Shown piece by piece: positions 22,606 to 34,468 of a DNA stretch of 64,000 nucleotides; the first letter of the stretch is position 1; each line of letters starts with the position of its first letter. The translations under genes were made by a program, and so were the position numbers. Source of the DNA: Uloborus plumipes (Eukaryota > Arthropoda > Arachnida > Araneae > Uloboridae); contig JAXGGA010005761.1 in the NCBI GenBank assembly GCA_038373865.1, positions 1 through 64,000 on the forward strand. Reading direction: 5' to 3'. The notes under the pieces are model-generated. The model saw only the letters and a list, made by a program, of their open reading frames with translations. It was not told the DNA's origin and made no database searches.

Positions 22606-23737
22606 GAGAAAACTCGTCGTAATTAACTCGAGGGTAGTTGAAAAGGATTTTTCGGCTGTTTATATGTTGGTAAGTACATATGCATGAGCTGACAGGTCGT
22701 AAAAACTGCTGAACATTCATTCGGGGGTAGCAAAATCAAAATTTAGACCCAAATTTGAGTGATTTTTCTTTCGCGATCACAATGCTTCCTTTACTACGTA
22801 AACGAAAGTAAAAACTTGACTGAGTAAACACGTGTCAAATAACATTTCCGTTTCAGCATTTAGCTCTGCTTACGCCCACACTACGTTTCTTTAAATGAAT
22901 GTAACAAACTCTAACAAATGCTTTTATAATAGTGCAAAACAATTTTTAACAAAACCAATAATGATCCATAATCCGATTAATATGCCTCCTTTTCAACTCC
23001 AGAAAAGTTTCACTCGTAAAAGTTAATCATGAAATAAATCTATATTCCAGTTAAATTTTCCATTAACATTTTAGAAGATTAAGCACTTCTGAGCTCTAAA
23101 ATATCGGATTAAGTTTCAACTAAAATAATGTTCAGCAGCATATATGTCAGACACGTCTAGTATCTTCAAAGTGAACGCTGATAAGTCTGTTAAGATTAAG
23201 CTCTTCCGGGGCCCTTATCTGTACTTTACGCAGAAATTATGAAGGAAAGGACCATTTTACGCAACCTCAAAGAGGGAGTAATCTTCAAAGGGAATTTTTC
23301 AAAAGTGGTTTAAATTTGTTTTGGGAAAATGGTGTGGAAACATTTTTGATAATCCTAACTTGCTTTAGTAGTTTAAGTGGAAAACAAACAATGATTAGAA
23401 CTGGCACGTGCGAAAATCATTTTACGTTATGGATGAAATTAGGCTGCGTTAAGTGCTTGTTCTTGTTCATTTAGTTCTGATTAAAATTGGTTCTATTTAT
23501 TTTCTTTTAAGAGATTGATATGACATTATAATAAAATCTTAGTTTATTTGTGTCGATAGTTCTTCCAGAGATGTAACTCAAATACAGTGAAAAAAACTGA
23601 AATTACATGGCTGTATGAACAAACCTGCATTATTAGTACATTGCACTACATCTGCAAGCTACTTACGGGTTATTGTCTTTAAATAGTCAACCACTTTAAC
23701 TGGATGCATAGAATAATTTAGTAAATGTTAAATTTAG
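22606..23737. other. Non-coding stretch
   Basis: A/T-rich; I see no gene, RNA or element end. Confidence 0.45.
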
Positions 23738-24502
23738 ATCCCAACAAAAACATAAATCGCACGCCTAGAAGAATACTCTCACAACTCAAAAGTCGAAACT
23801 CCGAATGTTCAGAGATGTACCCAGAGCCATGATTTAAAAGTCAAAAAGAAACGTTTATTTTAAAAGCATTATGAAAGCAAATGAGCCGAAATGATCTAAC
23901 CTAATGTATGATAGACTGCACTATTACTAATTGCTTTAATATATCAATTTCTTTTCTCCATCTTAAATTTTTCTGTTTTTGAGTTGTGACAGTATTCTTC
24001 TAGGCGTGCGAAATGTGAAAAAGGAGCCAAGTTCGGTTGAAACAACGTTTGGGCAGTTTGAAGCAGCGGTGCCACTGACAAAAGAGTTGAAATCTAACAG
24101 GCTCCAAGTTCTATAGCTGTTCTGTTAACTACAGTCGTGAGGGTTATTGAAATGTTCATTAATTTATTTTAATAACATTTCGTTAGTTCCTTTCATATCG
24201 GCTTCTTATAACTTGGCAAGTTCATTTCTAACTAACGGAAGTCGGATTTTTTTGAACGTAACTTCGTGACGATTAAAACTTGCCCAGTTCCGAAGCCGAT
24301 ATGAAAGGAACTAACGAAATGTTATTAAAATAAATTAATGAAGATTTCAATAACTCTCACAACTGTAGTTAACAGAACAGCTATAGAACTTGGAGCCTGT
24401 TAGATTTCAACTCTTTTGTCGGTGGCACCGCTGCTTCAAACTGCCCAAACGTTGTTTCAACCGAACTTGGCTCCTTTTTCACATTTATGTTTTTGTTGGG
24501 AT
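23738..24502. mobile_element. Inverted-repeat element with ~200-bp arms, left arm interrupted
   Basis: The outer ends ATCCCAACAAAAACATAAAT and its complement bound two long arms. The arms include GGAGCCAAGTTCGG, GAAGCAGCGGTGCCA, CAACAGGCTCC-type text and CCTTTCATATCGGCTTC on the left, and their complements on the right, around a central loop near 24215-24290. The left arm is split at 23758-24010 by another element, while the right arm reads through without a break. It is non-coding. I cannot define the target duplication of the outer element. Confidence 0.8.
23758..24010. mobile_element. 253-bp MITE nested in the inverted-repeat element
   Basis: Its ends CGCACGCCTAGAAGAATACT are exact inverted repeats of each other for 20 bases, and the match continues past one mismatch into TCACAACTCAAAA. 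It is flanked by AAAT at 23754-23757 and 24011-24014. The undisturbed right arm of the host element has a single AAAT at that point, confirming the 4-bp duplication. The superfamily is uncertain. Confidence 0.85.
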
Positions 24503-27199
24503 ATCATGCATTTTTGAAAAGCCGAAGTAACGGTTATACTTTCATTTAGACACAAATTAATATACTACTGAATAAATACTGTCCTTCATTTGTTTTTCAT
24601 TTTACACATATATTTTTAATTGAGTTAAAAGACTGAAGAGCGGTATACTTAAACAATCCAACCATCCAATGATAATTCTGTGGTTACCAGATTTAATAAT
24701 TTATCGCCGGACCTTAAACTAGGATTCATCCCAGACGACATCCGAAATAAGTAAATTTTCTTCGTGTTTACCCTATATTTTTCTTTTAACTACTAGGTTA
24801 ATATCTTAAGTCACCGCAAGGTGGCATAGTCAATCTCTAGAATTCGAATGATTTATTTCATCTTGATAAACCATTTTAATCTTCCGTCAAGGCAAACTAA
24901 GCCTTGAAACAGCTTACAATAAAACATTTGATTTTAAACTTAAGTATTTTATTTTTGGCAACGTTTTACAAGCATTTTGGCGCTTTTGTTTGACGAACCA
25001 TTTATAAATCGCGCCAAGATACTCATAAAAAAATGCTTTTTTTCTTGCTTTTTTAATGTAGTTTTTGGACTTTTTAGATTTTTCCCATAGTTAGTGTATG
25101 GAAATATACCTTGATGCCAAATTTTAAGATTCTGAGACACTTGGAAGTAGGTAAACATTTTGATGAGTGAGTGTATAATCTAAATAAGAAAATCGCCATA
25201 TTTTCACTTTTCAAATATTAATAACTTTAAAACTAAAAGAGATATATTCATAAAATTTAGGATTATGGGTGTTCTATGTCACTCTAATAGAGAAAATTTA
25301 AAGCATGTAGATGAAGTAGTTCTTGAGAAACGGAGGGGTAAAAGTAGCCCGAAATGGTTCGTGTAAAGATACACTAGCAGATGTGCAGCGCGAACTGGCT
25401 GACACACTGCCGTGTGTCTTGACTACAATGCCCCTTCCTTTTTCTGTATAAAGTTTTTACTCGCTCAAAAAATACTGAATTCAGTAAAAATACTGAAAAA
25501 TCATATGTCTGGTACTTCGCAACATAAAGTAATTGGACTTGAGTGGCAGGAATTTGAGCATAGGTGTGATACCATTCAGACGTCAAAAGAAGAACACATG
25601 AAATATAGAACATCTTTAGAATAATTTAAGCATGTTGAAAAAAATGTGCTTTTCTATCGCTCGGTTATTTTCTATTCCTGGCTGATAAGTGCTAACAAGA
25701 ATGAAACTGCAGTCCTTGGATGGAATCGACCGATCACATTGAACCGTTCCTGGTCCCTGGCCAAAAGACAAATTTAACACACTAATATTGAGTTTGCAAC
25801 GTAGAAGGGATAGAGGCAATAGCTAACTTTTACCATGCGCTGATTTTATAAGTTGATCTTTTTTTTTTCAACTCATACATAGAATACAGTTGTGTTTTGT
25901 GAATAAAGCAACTGTAAATTTCTCAAAAATTTCATTATTATGAAAAATTTTCAATTTTTACAACTACTCGTCATTGGTCTAGCACCTGATCAAAATTTAG
26001 CCGAGTACCGAGTATTTACCGGGTACTCGGTTCATCAATAGTAATTTCATATTCAAAATTTGCGTATCAGCTAGTCTACAATGCATTTTAGCTCTTCTAT
26101 TTCTTTGCCAATCTGCGTTTAGAAATATTATTTACACTACAGTTAAACTATTCTAAAGCCGAAATAAAGCCAAAATACCGTTGCTAAAAAAATTATGATA
26201 CCGTAACTAAAAGCTCAAACAATATAAGTTTTCGAATTAACTGAAAATATCCTTTTAGAAGAAATAGGTAATTTTAGGGTTATTTTTAGTTCAATTGCCA
26301 AATATTTTCTTTACCAATTATGCTTCCGCTATTATGTTAAGCCATAAAAAATTTTTCGCATTAAAAATACCTCCACAGCCGTAAAAAACCCCGATATCTT
26401 TATTTTCATTTATGCTGAAATATTCTTCATGAATATTTAAACCGCAAAAATCATTACCGATGTAAAATGAAGCAAAAAAAGCTTTTGACACTTCAGAACA
26501 AAAGATGCTGCTAATGATGATGCCTTGGCGTGAATTCTCGCAATAAAAACATAGCTCAATTGCTCCCCCTAGAATTGCCCTGACTGTCATTTATTCGAAA
26601 TGGGTCTACGCCCATAGCTTTGAGCATTTGCGAACTAATGTCCACTAACTCATTTGGGGGGAGCGTTATTGAGCGCGTACCTGCTCCGAAAAGTTAATGC
26701 CGGGTTTAAGCTTTGAAATTTTGCTTCTGCATATAAAGGTTTAACGCAGTTTTGTAAACACATTTTGCTGTTTTAATGTATTTTTTTAATAGATTGTTGA
26801 ATTAATATCAAGGAAAAGTTTGTAATGTTAGGGATTATATTCATTAGAAATGGCTATTCGACTTTAGTTAAACCAAAATATTTCAAAGTATTTTACAGCA
26901 AAATTCTGATAATTTAAATGATTTATTTTGTAGTTCGGGGGTCGAAAACCTTAGGCGCATGGGCTATAGACGGTTATTTTCTTTTGCATTTATCCTTTCC
27001 GCCGACAATATGTTCACATAAAAGTTAAATAAAATTTGAAAATATGTTTTCAATATAGCTAATTTGCGTCGTATTTCAACTCAGGAATTTGTACTATAAA
27101 TCTTCCTTTCCATGTACTTGTAGGTATTTGACTATAAATGTAGTTTAAGTAATGGACGAGCTTTTTATTATTATTAGAGAATATTTCTTAAGTTACTTT
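24503..27199. other. Long non-coding stretch
   Basis: About 2.7 kb, A/T-rich. The only structure I note is a small palindrome at 26001-26030 (CCGAGTACC ... GGGTACTCGG), similar to palindromes at the ends of some hAT elements; no partner end was found. Open frames of 60-90 codons have no protein-like features. Confidence 0.45.
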
Positions 27200-27206
27200 C
27201 TCTATC

Positions 27207-27626
27207 CAACGCCTCCTAAATACTAAATGCCTATAACATTTGCTTCGCTACCGTAGAGATGTGTTCAACATTAAACGCCACCTTGCGGCAATCTAATGAT
27301 GTCGTTGTTATTTTTCGATTGGTTAATTTTTAAATTTAAATTCAGAAATGAACCAATCGTTAATTTTTGGAAGAACTCCGGTTGATGGCAGTGTATCGTG
27401 AACCAAGGGAACTTTTCAGCTATTGGCGATGGATCCAAACAATATTCGAGTTAAATTTTTTGATTGGTTGATTTTTAAATTTAAATTTAGAAATGAACCA
27501 ATCGTTAATTTCTCTTTCTCGAAGAACTCTGGTAGATGGCAGTGTATCGTGAACGTAGAATGAAATTTTGCTCTGTGCTAAAAACCGGGAAGTTTCAGGC
27601 ATTTAGTAGGTATTTAGGAGGCGTTG
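27207..27626. mobile_element. 420-bp MITE with 7-bp target duplication and an internal duplication
   Basis: The ends CAACGCCTCCTAAATAC are exact inverted repeats and the match goes on into CTAAATGCCT after a 3-base gap. CTCTATC flanks both sides (27200-27206 and 27627-27633). Inside, a segment of about 90 bp (GATTGGTTAATTTTTAAATT through GGCAGTGTATCGTGAAC) occurs twice, at about 27317 and 27460, and each copy holds its own small inverted repeat GATTGGTT...AACCAATC. Confidence 0.8.
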
Positions 27627-27633
27627 CTCTATC

Positions 27634-28176
27634 ACAATACTGGCATTTTACTTCCGCTTTTTATTTGTTGCCAAAAGGAATGTAAAATGGTAATAAGTAA
27701 CTACTTCCACTCTTTAACTGTTGCCAAAACAATGAAAAATAATAGTAATCATAAAGTTTGTTAAGAAATTTAAGAAACTAATTTCAAGTCTGATTTTAAA
27801 TTAGCATCTATTTCGATTTTGAGAATTTTAAACTTTTTAAATTAATGCCGGTGTTAGAAGCATTCCTTGTTTCAACCCTTGGTTCAATTCCTTGTTACGC
27901 TATCATTGAAATATTTTCGTTTGTTGTTTGCTTGTATCTTTAAATTCGCAAATTGTATTCATTTAACTTTTTTTTTTGTTTATTTAGAGTATCATACATT
28001 TTTATTTTTCTAACTTAGAATAGTTTTTTTTTTCGTTGCTAATGTACTTATGTGAAAATGGTTGCCAGAAGTGGCTACCATTGTAGCTGTCTACTATTCA
28101 GAATTCCTAGTTTTGAGCTGTAGGCTTAGACTTTTGCATAATCACTGACATTTTTCCGTCTAAAAATACGATTCCT
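27634..28176. other. Non-coding stretch
   Basis: A/T-rich; nothing recognised. Confidence 0.45.
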
Positions 28177-28602
28177 TTATCTCAGATCTACCATCTTTTC
28201 TTTCTCGAATGGAATGGGTCTTCTTCCATGGTATCCGAGCATCGAGAATGAGAACTCACACCCTTTCCCCATAGCATTGTTCCTTTGCAATTCTTGCGGG
28301 GGCGTAAAGTCATAACATTTTTCTCCCTCCACTGGCCAAGAACGAGAGGACACTGGACTGGAAGTAATTGGGATGGATGTAACCTCCCAACAGACAGTGG
28401 AACTATGAAGGCTTGCCCAGAATGTTGTTATTAGCGAGAGAATGTGTTTTACAGGATGGGAGTTGGCCAAGGGGAAATGATTCATTTTCACTCCGGTCGG
28501 GAAACTTATCTTTTCTGCCTCGCCTAATAGTTTAATAACTTGCTGGATGAGGATGAGAGAGATTTTGTTCTGAACACTGAATTGTATTTGGGATATCACC
28601 AC
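28177..28602 (-). other. Open frame of 141 codons, unrecognised
   Basis: An unusually long open frame for this A/T-rich background, in a G+C-richer patch. It contains stretches such as PVSSRSWPVEGEKCYDF and FSMLGYHGRRPIPFEKEK. I recognise no domain, signal peptide or membrane segment, and no convincing splice sites frame it. It could be a host exon, a UTR or chance. Confidence 0.2.
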
Positions 28603-28633
28603 CAGTTATGTTTTTGGGAGAGTCGCGGGATTA

Positions 28634-29185
28634 CATTACCCGCCACTAATAAAATCACTGGATTATAAAATCAGTCGCTTTGAAAATCATTACTATATCA
28701 ATACATGTTGAAGCCATCGTTTAATAAAATCATTAGCGCCGTTTTATAAAATCAAGTTTTTGGAGAGTGATAAAAACAGTGGGGGGAGGGGAGAGGCTGC
28801 ACGCTTTTTATTGTTTGAATAAAACTAGAATTTTCTTTCTCTTTAATATTACAGTGGTTGACAGTTTATGTCATTCAGTTTGAGCAAAAATCGTTCGCTA
28901 GAAAAACATGCCTAAAGGTCAAGATTTAAGAATGATCTTTACTTTCAAATTCTGTTTCTCAAACAATGGCAAGTCAATATTTCAAAGCCCTTGTGTAATT
29001 TAAAAAATACTTTTTAATTATAATTTAAATTCGAATTGTGTTTTAATTAACGTATTTTTTTATTTCGTTTAAACTTTGAAACCTTTTCTTTTTGTAATTT
29101 TATGTATGCCGGTTTATAAAATCAACCGCTTAATAAAATCAAATATCCTCGGAACAAACGTGATTTTTATAAGTGACGGGCACTG
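28634..29185. mobile_element. 552-bp TA-flanked element with imperfect TIRs
   Basis: The left end CATTACCCGCCACTAATAAA and the right end, complement CAGTGCCCGTCACTTATAAA, match at 16 of 20 positions. TA flanks both sides. The repeated word ATAAAATCA near both ends (ACTAATAAAATCA, TTTATAAAATCAA) is probably a subterminal repeat. No coding potential. Confidence 0.6.
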
Positions 29186-29187
29186 TA

Positions 29188-30328
29188 TGGGGTTTGGAAT
29201 CCGATTTTGAAGACGGAGGAAACGGTTGATTAAACTGAAGATCAAAGTAATGAAATTAATGCAAATTTGTATGTAATATGCTCAGAAAATTCGAGATGCT
29301 ATGGGAAAATAACTTCTCTATAAATAACCTTGAAAGAAAGAAACCTGTTTCCTTGGAAGTTGGAAAGCAACCAATTCCGTGGCGTTTTGACAGGTTTGGG
29401 AACCCGTCGCGTAGCACGTTTTGGGGCCACTTTGCAATGTGTAAAATATTTTTCATTTAGCGTTTTGGATACTTTTCGATTACCCCTATGTCATGTAGGC
29501 CTCTCGCAATTGCGACAGTTGTGACATAGTGAAAACTCCACTAAACCAATTTCTTAGGAAAGTAAACCAGTTTTCAACAACGTATATTAAAGAAAACCAA
29601 CTCATGGATTTGAGAGAAGACCTTATTTCTAAATGATAAAACTTCTTTTACAAAATCTATAGAGCATTTTGGAGAACAAACAGCTCATTGAAATTTAGGG
29701 TTGAAGAAACTAACTTATCTGTTAATAAGCAAACTAATTAACCTCTCCTCTAACCAACAGTCTCCCGCTTGCTACACTTGCTTGCAAAGTAAATTGACAA
29801 CACGCGCGGAAGAGAAACCTAGAAAAAGCAGTATCTATCCGGGATTTAAAATTTATTACTAAATGGGAAAGGTCGAGACTAGCGGTCGCCACTGGCTAAA
29901 ATTATTTTTGGCGACTAAAATGGTGGTATATTCGTCGCCAAACTGGCAACCTACTTTTTTTTTTTCTGAACAAAAATAGAAACTGCCGATACATCGTGCA
30001 GATTATGTAAGGAAAATGGCTATTAGCATCGTCACCGGGAGCCAATGTTAACTTGGAGAGAAAATTGACCCATCTGCTGTACAAAACATCTGAATACATA
30101 ATTTCAAACCAGAAAATGCAATGAAACTTTGTTGGAAAAATAGTCAAAGATGACCAAATTTCTGATTAATCAGCAAATTAAATGAAATGTTTTTAAATTT
30201 CAAGTACGCAGGTGCGTTTAGTTTTTGTTTTATTTGCATGATGTTTTATTATTTGGATTTTAAAATAAATAATTTTCTTTTTCCGAAAAAAGGTTCGTAA
30301 GTTTTTGCAAACATTTTTCTTTTATATA
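29188..30328. other. Non-coding stretch
   Basis: A/T-rich. A small inverted motif GGCGACTAA...TCGTCGCCAAACTGG lies near 29911-29948. No gene recognised. Confidence 0.45.
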
Positions 30329-30414
30329 TAGAGGAGAGGAGGGTATTATGGAATAGTCGGGAAATATGGAATATCGAGGTTTTTACTCCGTTCGGTGCTG
30401 CAATATCGTGGAAG

Positions 30415-30592
30415 CAGGGACGTCATTTCAAGTTTTTCCAGGGGGGGGGGCAAAGGGCAAAAACACAATACAATTTCACCAGAAAACTACAAAAACCATA
30501 CCCACTTATATGTAAATACATTGATTTCTCAAAGTCAGTGGGGGGGGGGGGGCAAATGACCCCCCTCCCCTGCCCCCTAAATGACGGGCCTG
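30415..30592. mobile_element. 178-bp hAT-like MITE with perfect 8-bp duplication
   Basis: Ends CAGGGACGTCATTT and (complement) CAGGCCCGTCATTT are near-identical inverted repeats. The octamer CGTGGAAG flanks it exactly at 30407-30414 and 30593-30600, the size hAT transposases produce. The interior has two G-runs. It lies inside the pogo-like element. Confidence 0.88.
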
Positions 30593-30936
30593 CGTGGAAG
30601 TAACATGAACTACTCAAGAAAGACTCCCATGATACATTGCAGTAAGAGTTCGCCGCTAGCTGTTGTCATTAGAGTGCTACAAAAAAAGTTTAGTTTTTGA
30701 TTCTCAAGAGATTTTGAAGGTAAGTTTTCAAACTTTTAATCTGTTAGTATACATATGACTTAAAGTACTGATGTTAACCGTAATGTACACTAAAATAATT
30801 GTAGTTTTTTATACTGTAGTCGTTTTTCAGCTTACAATATTTGGTCCGTAATTTTAAATATTCATTTCCCAAGATGGCGTGTCGGGTATCATGGAATACT
30901 AAATATTTCAAGATAACAAGAAAGCAAAGTTGATGA

Positions 30937-31071
30937 ATGTATCTTATCGACGGCAAATTCTCTCAAGATCAACGAGGTGAATTTTGGATTCAGTGCTCAA
31001 GTTGTTGTCGGTGGGCTCACCTTGACTGCACTGGAGCAGAGCAAGACGATTACATTTGTGACTTCTGTTGA
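30937..31071 (+). pseudogene. Remnant of a transposase C-terminal PHD-like zinc finger
   Basis: A 44-codon frame from ATG at 30937 to TGA at 31071. It contains W-I-Q-C-x2-C, then R-W-A-H-x2-C, then Y-I-C-x2-C, that is C-x2-C-x4-H-x2-C-x(n)-C-x2-C, the second half of a PHD-type finger. Such fingers close many arthropod pogo/Tigger/jerky-like transposases. The DDE core and DNA-binding parts are missing. An 18-bp duplication (CATTTGTGACTTCTG twice, 31053-31089) lies across its stop. Confidence 0.6.
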
Positions 31072-31475
31072 CATTTGTGACTTCTGATTGAGACTCGAAA
31101 CAGAAATGATTCACACTTAATGTCAAAAATTATAGCTACATATTCAAGTATAAAAGTATTATTATTATTTTTTCATTATTATTTTTTCATTATTAATTTT
31201 TTTATTTGTGGTCTGGCAACAGTGTTTTTGAAGTAAGTTAGTATTTCAATGGTTAACACTACCTATTCCATATTACCCGACTATTTCATATTAGCCTCCA
31301 TTTGTAATTTTTTTATATTTAGAAATAAATTGTATTTTTTTACAAAACACATTTCATTACAATTAGTCTTAATATGTACTCATGATGATTTTGAAATTTT
31401 TTATTAAAAGAACAAAAAGTTATTCTGAAAAATATGAATGGTATTCCATATTACCCTCCTCTCATCTAGTGATTT

Positions 31476-31583
31476 CCCAGGTAGCACAAATAACCTTTAA
31501 TCGTTTTATAAACATTTTTAAGCGGTTGTTACAATGTTAATAACCATTTTACAACCTTTAAAAAACAAAGTGTGCTACTTGGG
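31476..31583. mobile_element. 108-bp MITE, CCCAGGTAGCACA ends
   Basis: The left end CCCAGGTAGCACA and the right end TGTGCTACTTGGG are inverted repeats with one mismatch. The interior holds AACCTTTAA/AACAACC-type text and is A/T-rich. Non-coding. Confidence 0.65.
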
Positions 31584-33149
31584 TCAGTTGAGATACATGT
31601 AAGTACATGGTGTAATGTTACTAGATGCAGAATACTGAAGTGGGATTACGATTTTGAAGCTTATTTCAAAATGGCCACCGACAACACCAAGGTGGCCACT
31701 AATTTTTTTGGGTTGACTGGCTACTGGCCACTGTCAAATTTCTTTAGTCTCATGCTTTACTAAATGGCAAAAGGCGCTTTAAAACGAGGATAATTACATC
31801 ATTGATTTAAAATAAGAACTTTTAACAATTGATTTGTTTGAGAAAACCGACATTACTTTTCCGTCCGCCAAATGGAAGGGAAAAAGGGTGGTGAGTGGTT
31901 AAGATATTTTGCCTTGACACGGTGATTCTCGTTACAATAGACTATATAATAATGTTGAAAATAAAAAGAAAGTGGGGCCGGTACGCCCACTTTTGGGCCA
32001 CTCTATTTGAATTTCTTAAAAAATGCTTTATTCGCAAAAGTGCAATTGACACAGCCACGTCTGCGATTATATTCGAATTTTAAGAGCAAACTTCTTGATA
32101 TCCTTTATCGAAAATGCTATTATTTACATTTTTCCTTAGGTAAATTAAACTGAAATGTTGTTACTTTATGGCAACATACTAAATTTAGTCGGTAATATTC
32201 GCTTCGAGAAAGGAAAAAAAATGCACTACTTAACTGATATACAAAACTTATATCTTTATTTAATATTTTCCACTCGTACTTGTGAGTATTCTTAATGAAA
32301 TGAAATATATGATGTCCATTCTTACTGACGGCCTCTGAGAACGGTACATTTCGTATGTTTTGAAGAAATTCTATTTCAAATCCAGTAGTTCCCCAAAGGC
32401 AAAGGCTTATTTCATTTGGCTGGAGCATTTTGGTGTGCTCCAGAATATAAAAGAGATAAATTTCTCCTGTGGCAAACAGAAGAAAAAATCACTCTTGATT
32501 TGATTCTGCTAACCTTTTCGTGACCACTTGGTTTAAACGAGATGGTAATCTCATCTCTATTTTTTTTTTTTTTTTTTTTGAAATAACTAGATTATGAAAG
32601 TAAAAGCAATAGTAAAGATTGTGAAACACTTTTTTCAAGAATTAAACAAGCCTATTTTCTCGTATAAAAACTCCAAATTCCGAACATAATGTTAGGAGTC
32701 TGGCATAAATTCGAACTTTCTTTCAACGACGAAGTAGTCTTGTGAAATACAGCAAATTTATCTAGAAATAGGTACAATAAAGCAGTTAACAATGGCTAAA
32801 GCATCCATAGTAGTTTAGAAAGATATCATTAAACTTTGTTGACACAAATACACGTATTTACATCCAAATACGCAAAAACAGGAAGTCAAAATAACAGCGT
32901 AGATACTTTTTAACCGCACAGCTGCAAACAAGCTCTCCCAGCACGCATGGCCGTCAAACGAGGCTCAGCTGACTTGCATTGATGCAGCGGCTATGCATAC
33001 CCGTTAAAGATGCCTCTAAATGTTTCTTATACAATGTACATTCAAGAACATTTCATTCAAAAACATTCTATTCAGGAAGTTTAACTGCATTCAAAAAGTT
33101 AATTGGGTTATCCATTCATCATAATAAGGTTACAGAGACTAACTACGAG
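31584..33149. other. Non-coding stretch
   Basis: A/T-rich, with a T-run at about 32560-32579. A 102-codon frame on the minus strand (32120-32428) shows no recognisable domain. Confidence 0.45.
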
Positions 33150-33412
33150 CAATGTTCAAGACGTCACTAAACTTGGCGACATTTGGCGATTTCTCGCCAA
33201 GTTTATCGACAAAAATAAATCGGCAAAAATGATGCCAACTTGGCATTATCTCTTAAATTTCTCGCGAATTCCAAACACAATGAAAACTGGCGCAAAGCAG
33301 GTAAAGTCAACATACAGGTAAAGTTACAAGAACTACGATAATTTTGAGTGGAAATTAATGGAATAAACGCCGAATTTAGCGCAAAATAAAACAATAACTA
33401 TTTACAAACTTT
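33150..33412 (-). repeat. Partial LTR of a second, diverged family
   Basis: It aligns with the far part of the LTR at 33628-34269: CAATGTTCAA/GACGTC, TGGCGACAT, AGGTAAAGTTACAA, GATAAT-TT, the ATTAATGGAATAA/ATTGATGGGATTAA block and a closing CTATTTACAAACTTTG-type text. The outer TGT end is missing. It precedes the fuller copy by about 215 bp. Confidence 0.55.
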
Positions 33413-33627
33413 GCATTTATTTAGTTTTTTTTCTTTATTACTATATAGCCATAATTTTTTTCTGGTTTCCTGGTTAGTTTAGATAGAAGGGAAGAGAGAA
33501 ATGATAACGAAAACCATAATCGGGGAATTAAGTTCTGCATCCGACAAAAGTTGCATGTTGATTAGTGTGAACTTTATGATTATAACTGCTGAGCAATTCA
33601 TTACTGTTTGATAGAGCAATTCATTAC

Positions 33628-34269
33628 TGTGACGAGTCTGTCGCAAGTTCAAATTTCTTAAATGACGATTTCGATGAAAACACAATAAATTTATTTGCAG
33701 CTCTTTATAACTATGTACAAAATAGCAGGTAACGATTGCTAAACATCCAGCAATTAAACAAATATCAATAATCACAGTTCACTTTTCTGCACACCTTGTA
33801 ATTAAATCCAACACACGTCAAACTGTAATGCAAAATTACAACGTAAAGACACATTCGAAAAACGAATATTGTAATAAGTCTACAGAACAACCCGAACTAC
33901 CGCATGTTGTTGGACTCACCAATTTAAAGCCGCTAAGGGACAATCTAAATCATTCTCGTTGATTCAAAAAATCTTTCCCCCTATTCAAGAATTTCTTGAG
34001 ATACCATACACTACAATTCAAAATGTTACATTTGTCCAGCCATTAATTGGCAAAACACTATTTACAAGTCAAATTCCAAATGTCGCTAAATTTGGCGACA
34101 TCTAGTAATTTCTCCCCCAAAATGATATGATGTCGGATAGGCAACTTACAGGTAAAGTTACAACAGGACTGTGATAATCTTAAGTAAAAATTGATGGGAT
34201 TAACAGCAAATTTAACAACTTAAGAATAAAACAGCAGAAAAAAAAACACAATTCGCAAAATTTGTAACA
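33628..34269 (-). repeat. Solo LTR of a diverged Gypsy-type family
   Basis: It starts TGTGACGAGTCTGTCGCAAG and ends ATTTGTAACA, matching the layout of the 612-bp LTR at 13765 (TGTAACGAGTCCGTAGCA ... GATTTGTAACA). It shares the block ATTGCTAAACATCCAGCAAT but differs widely elsewhere. Flanks are TTAC and ATAC, one mismatch from a 4-bp duplication. No internal region is attached. A 17-bp repeat GAGCAATTCATTACTGT occurs twice just before and across its start (33591 and 33614). Confidence 0.7.
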
Positions 34270-34468
34270 ATACGTTTCGCAACAATATCACTTTCCTGAT
34301 ATAGAAGAAAATCATGAAAATATCAACTGAATTATTCAAGTCAGCCATCTGCGGCAATCTCGACATGGAATGACAACGAAACACATTTCACGGTCATGTC
34401 CCCCCAAAAAACATTTTATCCCTTATAATAAAACTCCCTCTAATCAAATCCACTCCTCCGACTTCTCA

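Larger units (their letters stand above)
30331..31466 (+). mobile_element. pogo/Tigger-like element, internally deleted
   Basis: Terminal inverted repeats of 24 bp (GAGGAGAGGAGGGTATTATG at the left; the complement of the right end reads GATGAGAGGAGGGTAATATG) are flanked by TA at 30329-30330 and 31467-31468. Related words GGAATAGTCGGG and CCCGACTATTTC recur inside both ends. The 1136-bp body carries a short coding remnant with a zinc-finger pattern (30937-31071), so this is a deletion derivative of a transposase-coding element and not a simple MITE. A 178-bp hAT-like MITE has since inserted at 30415-30592. Confidence 0.75.

Noticed and set aside
24949..25158. 69-codon minus-strand frame, considered as a mariner/Tc1 transposase tail.
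   Set aside because: No catalytic motif, no inverted repeats and no TA duplication nearby.
29890..31750. Facing TGGCCAC/GGTCGCCACTGGC words at both sides of the pogo-like element, considered as ends of one larger element.
   Set aside because: The matches are short and their spacing differs; no duplication could be found.
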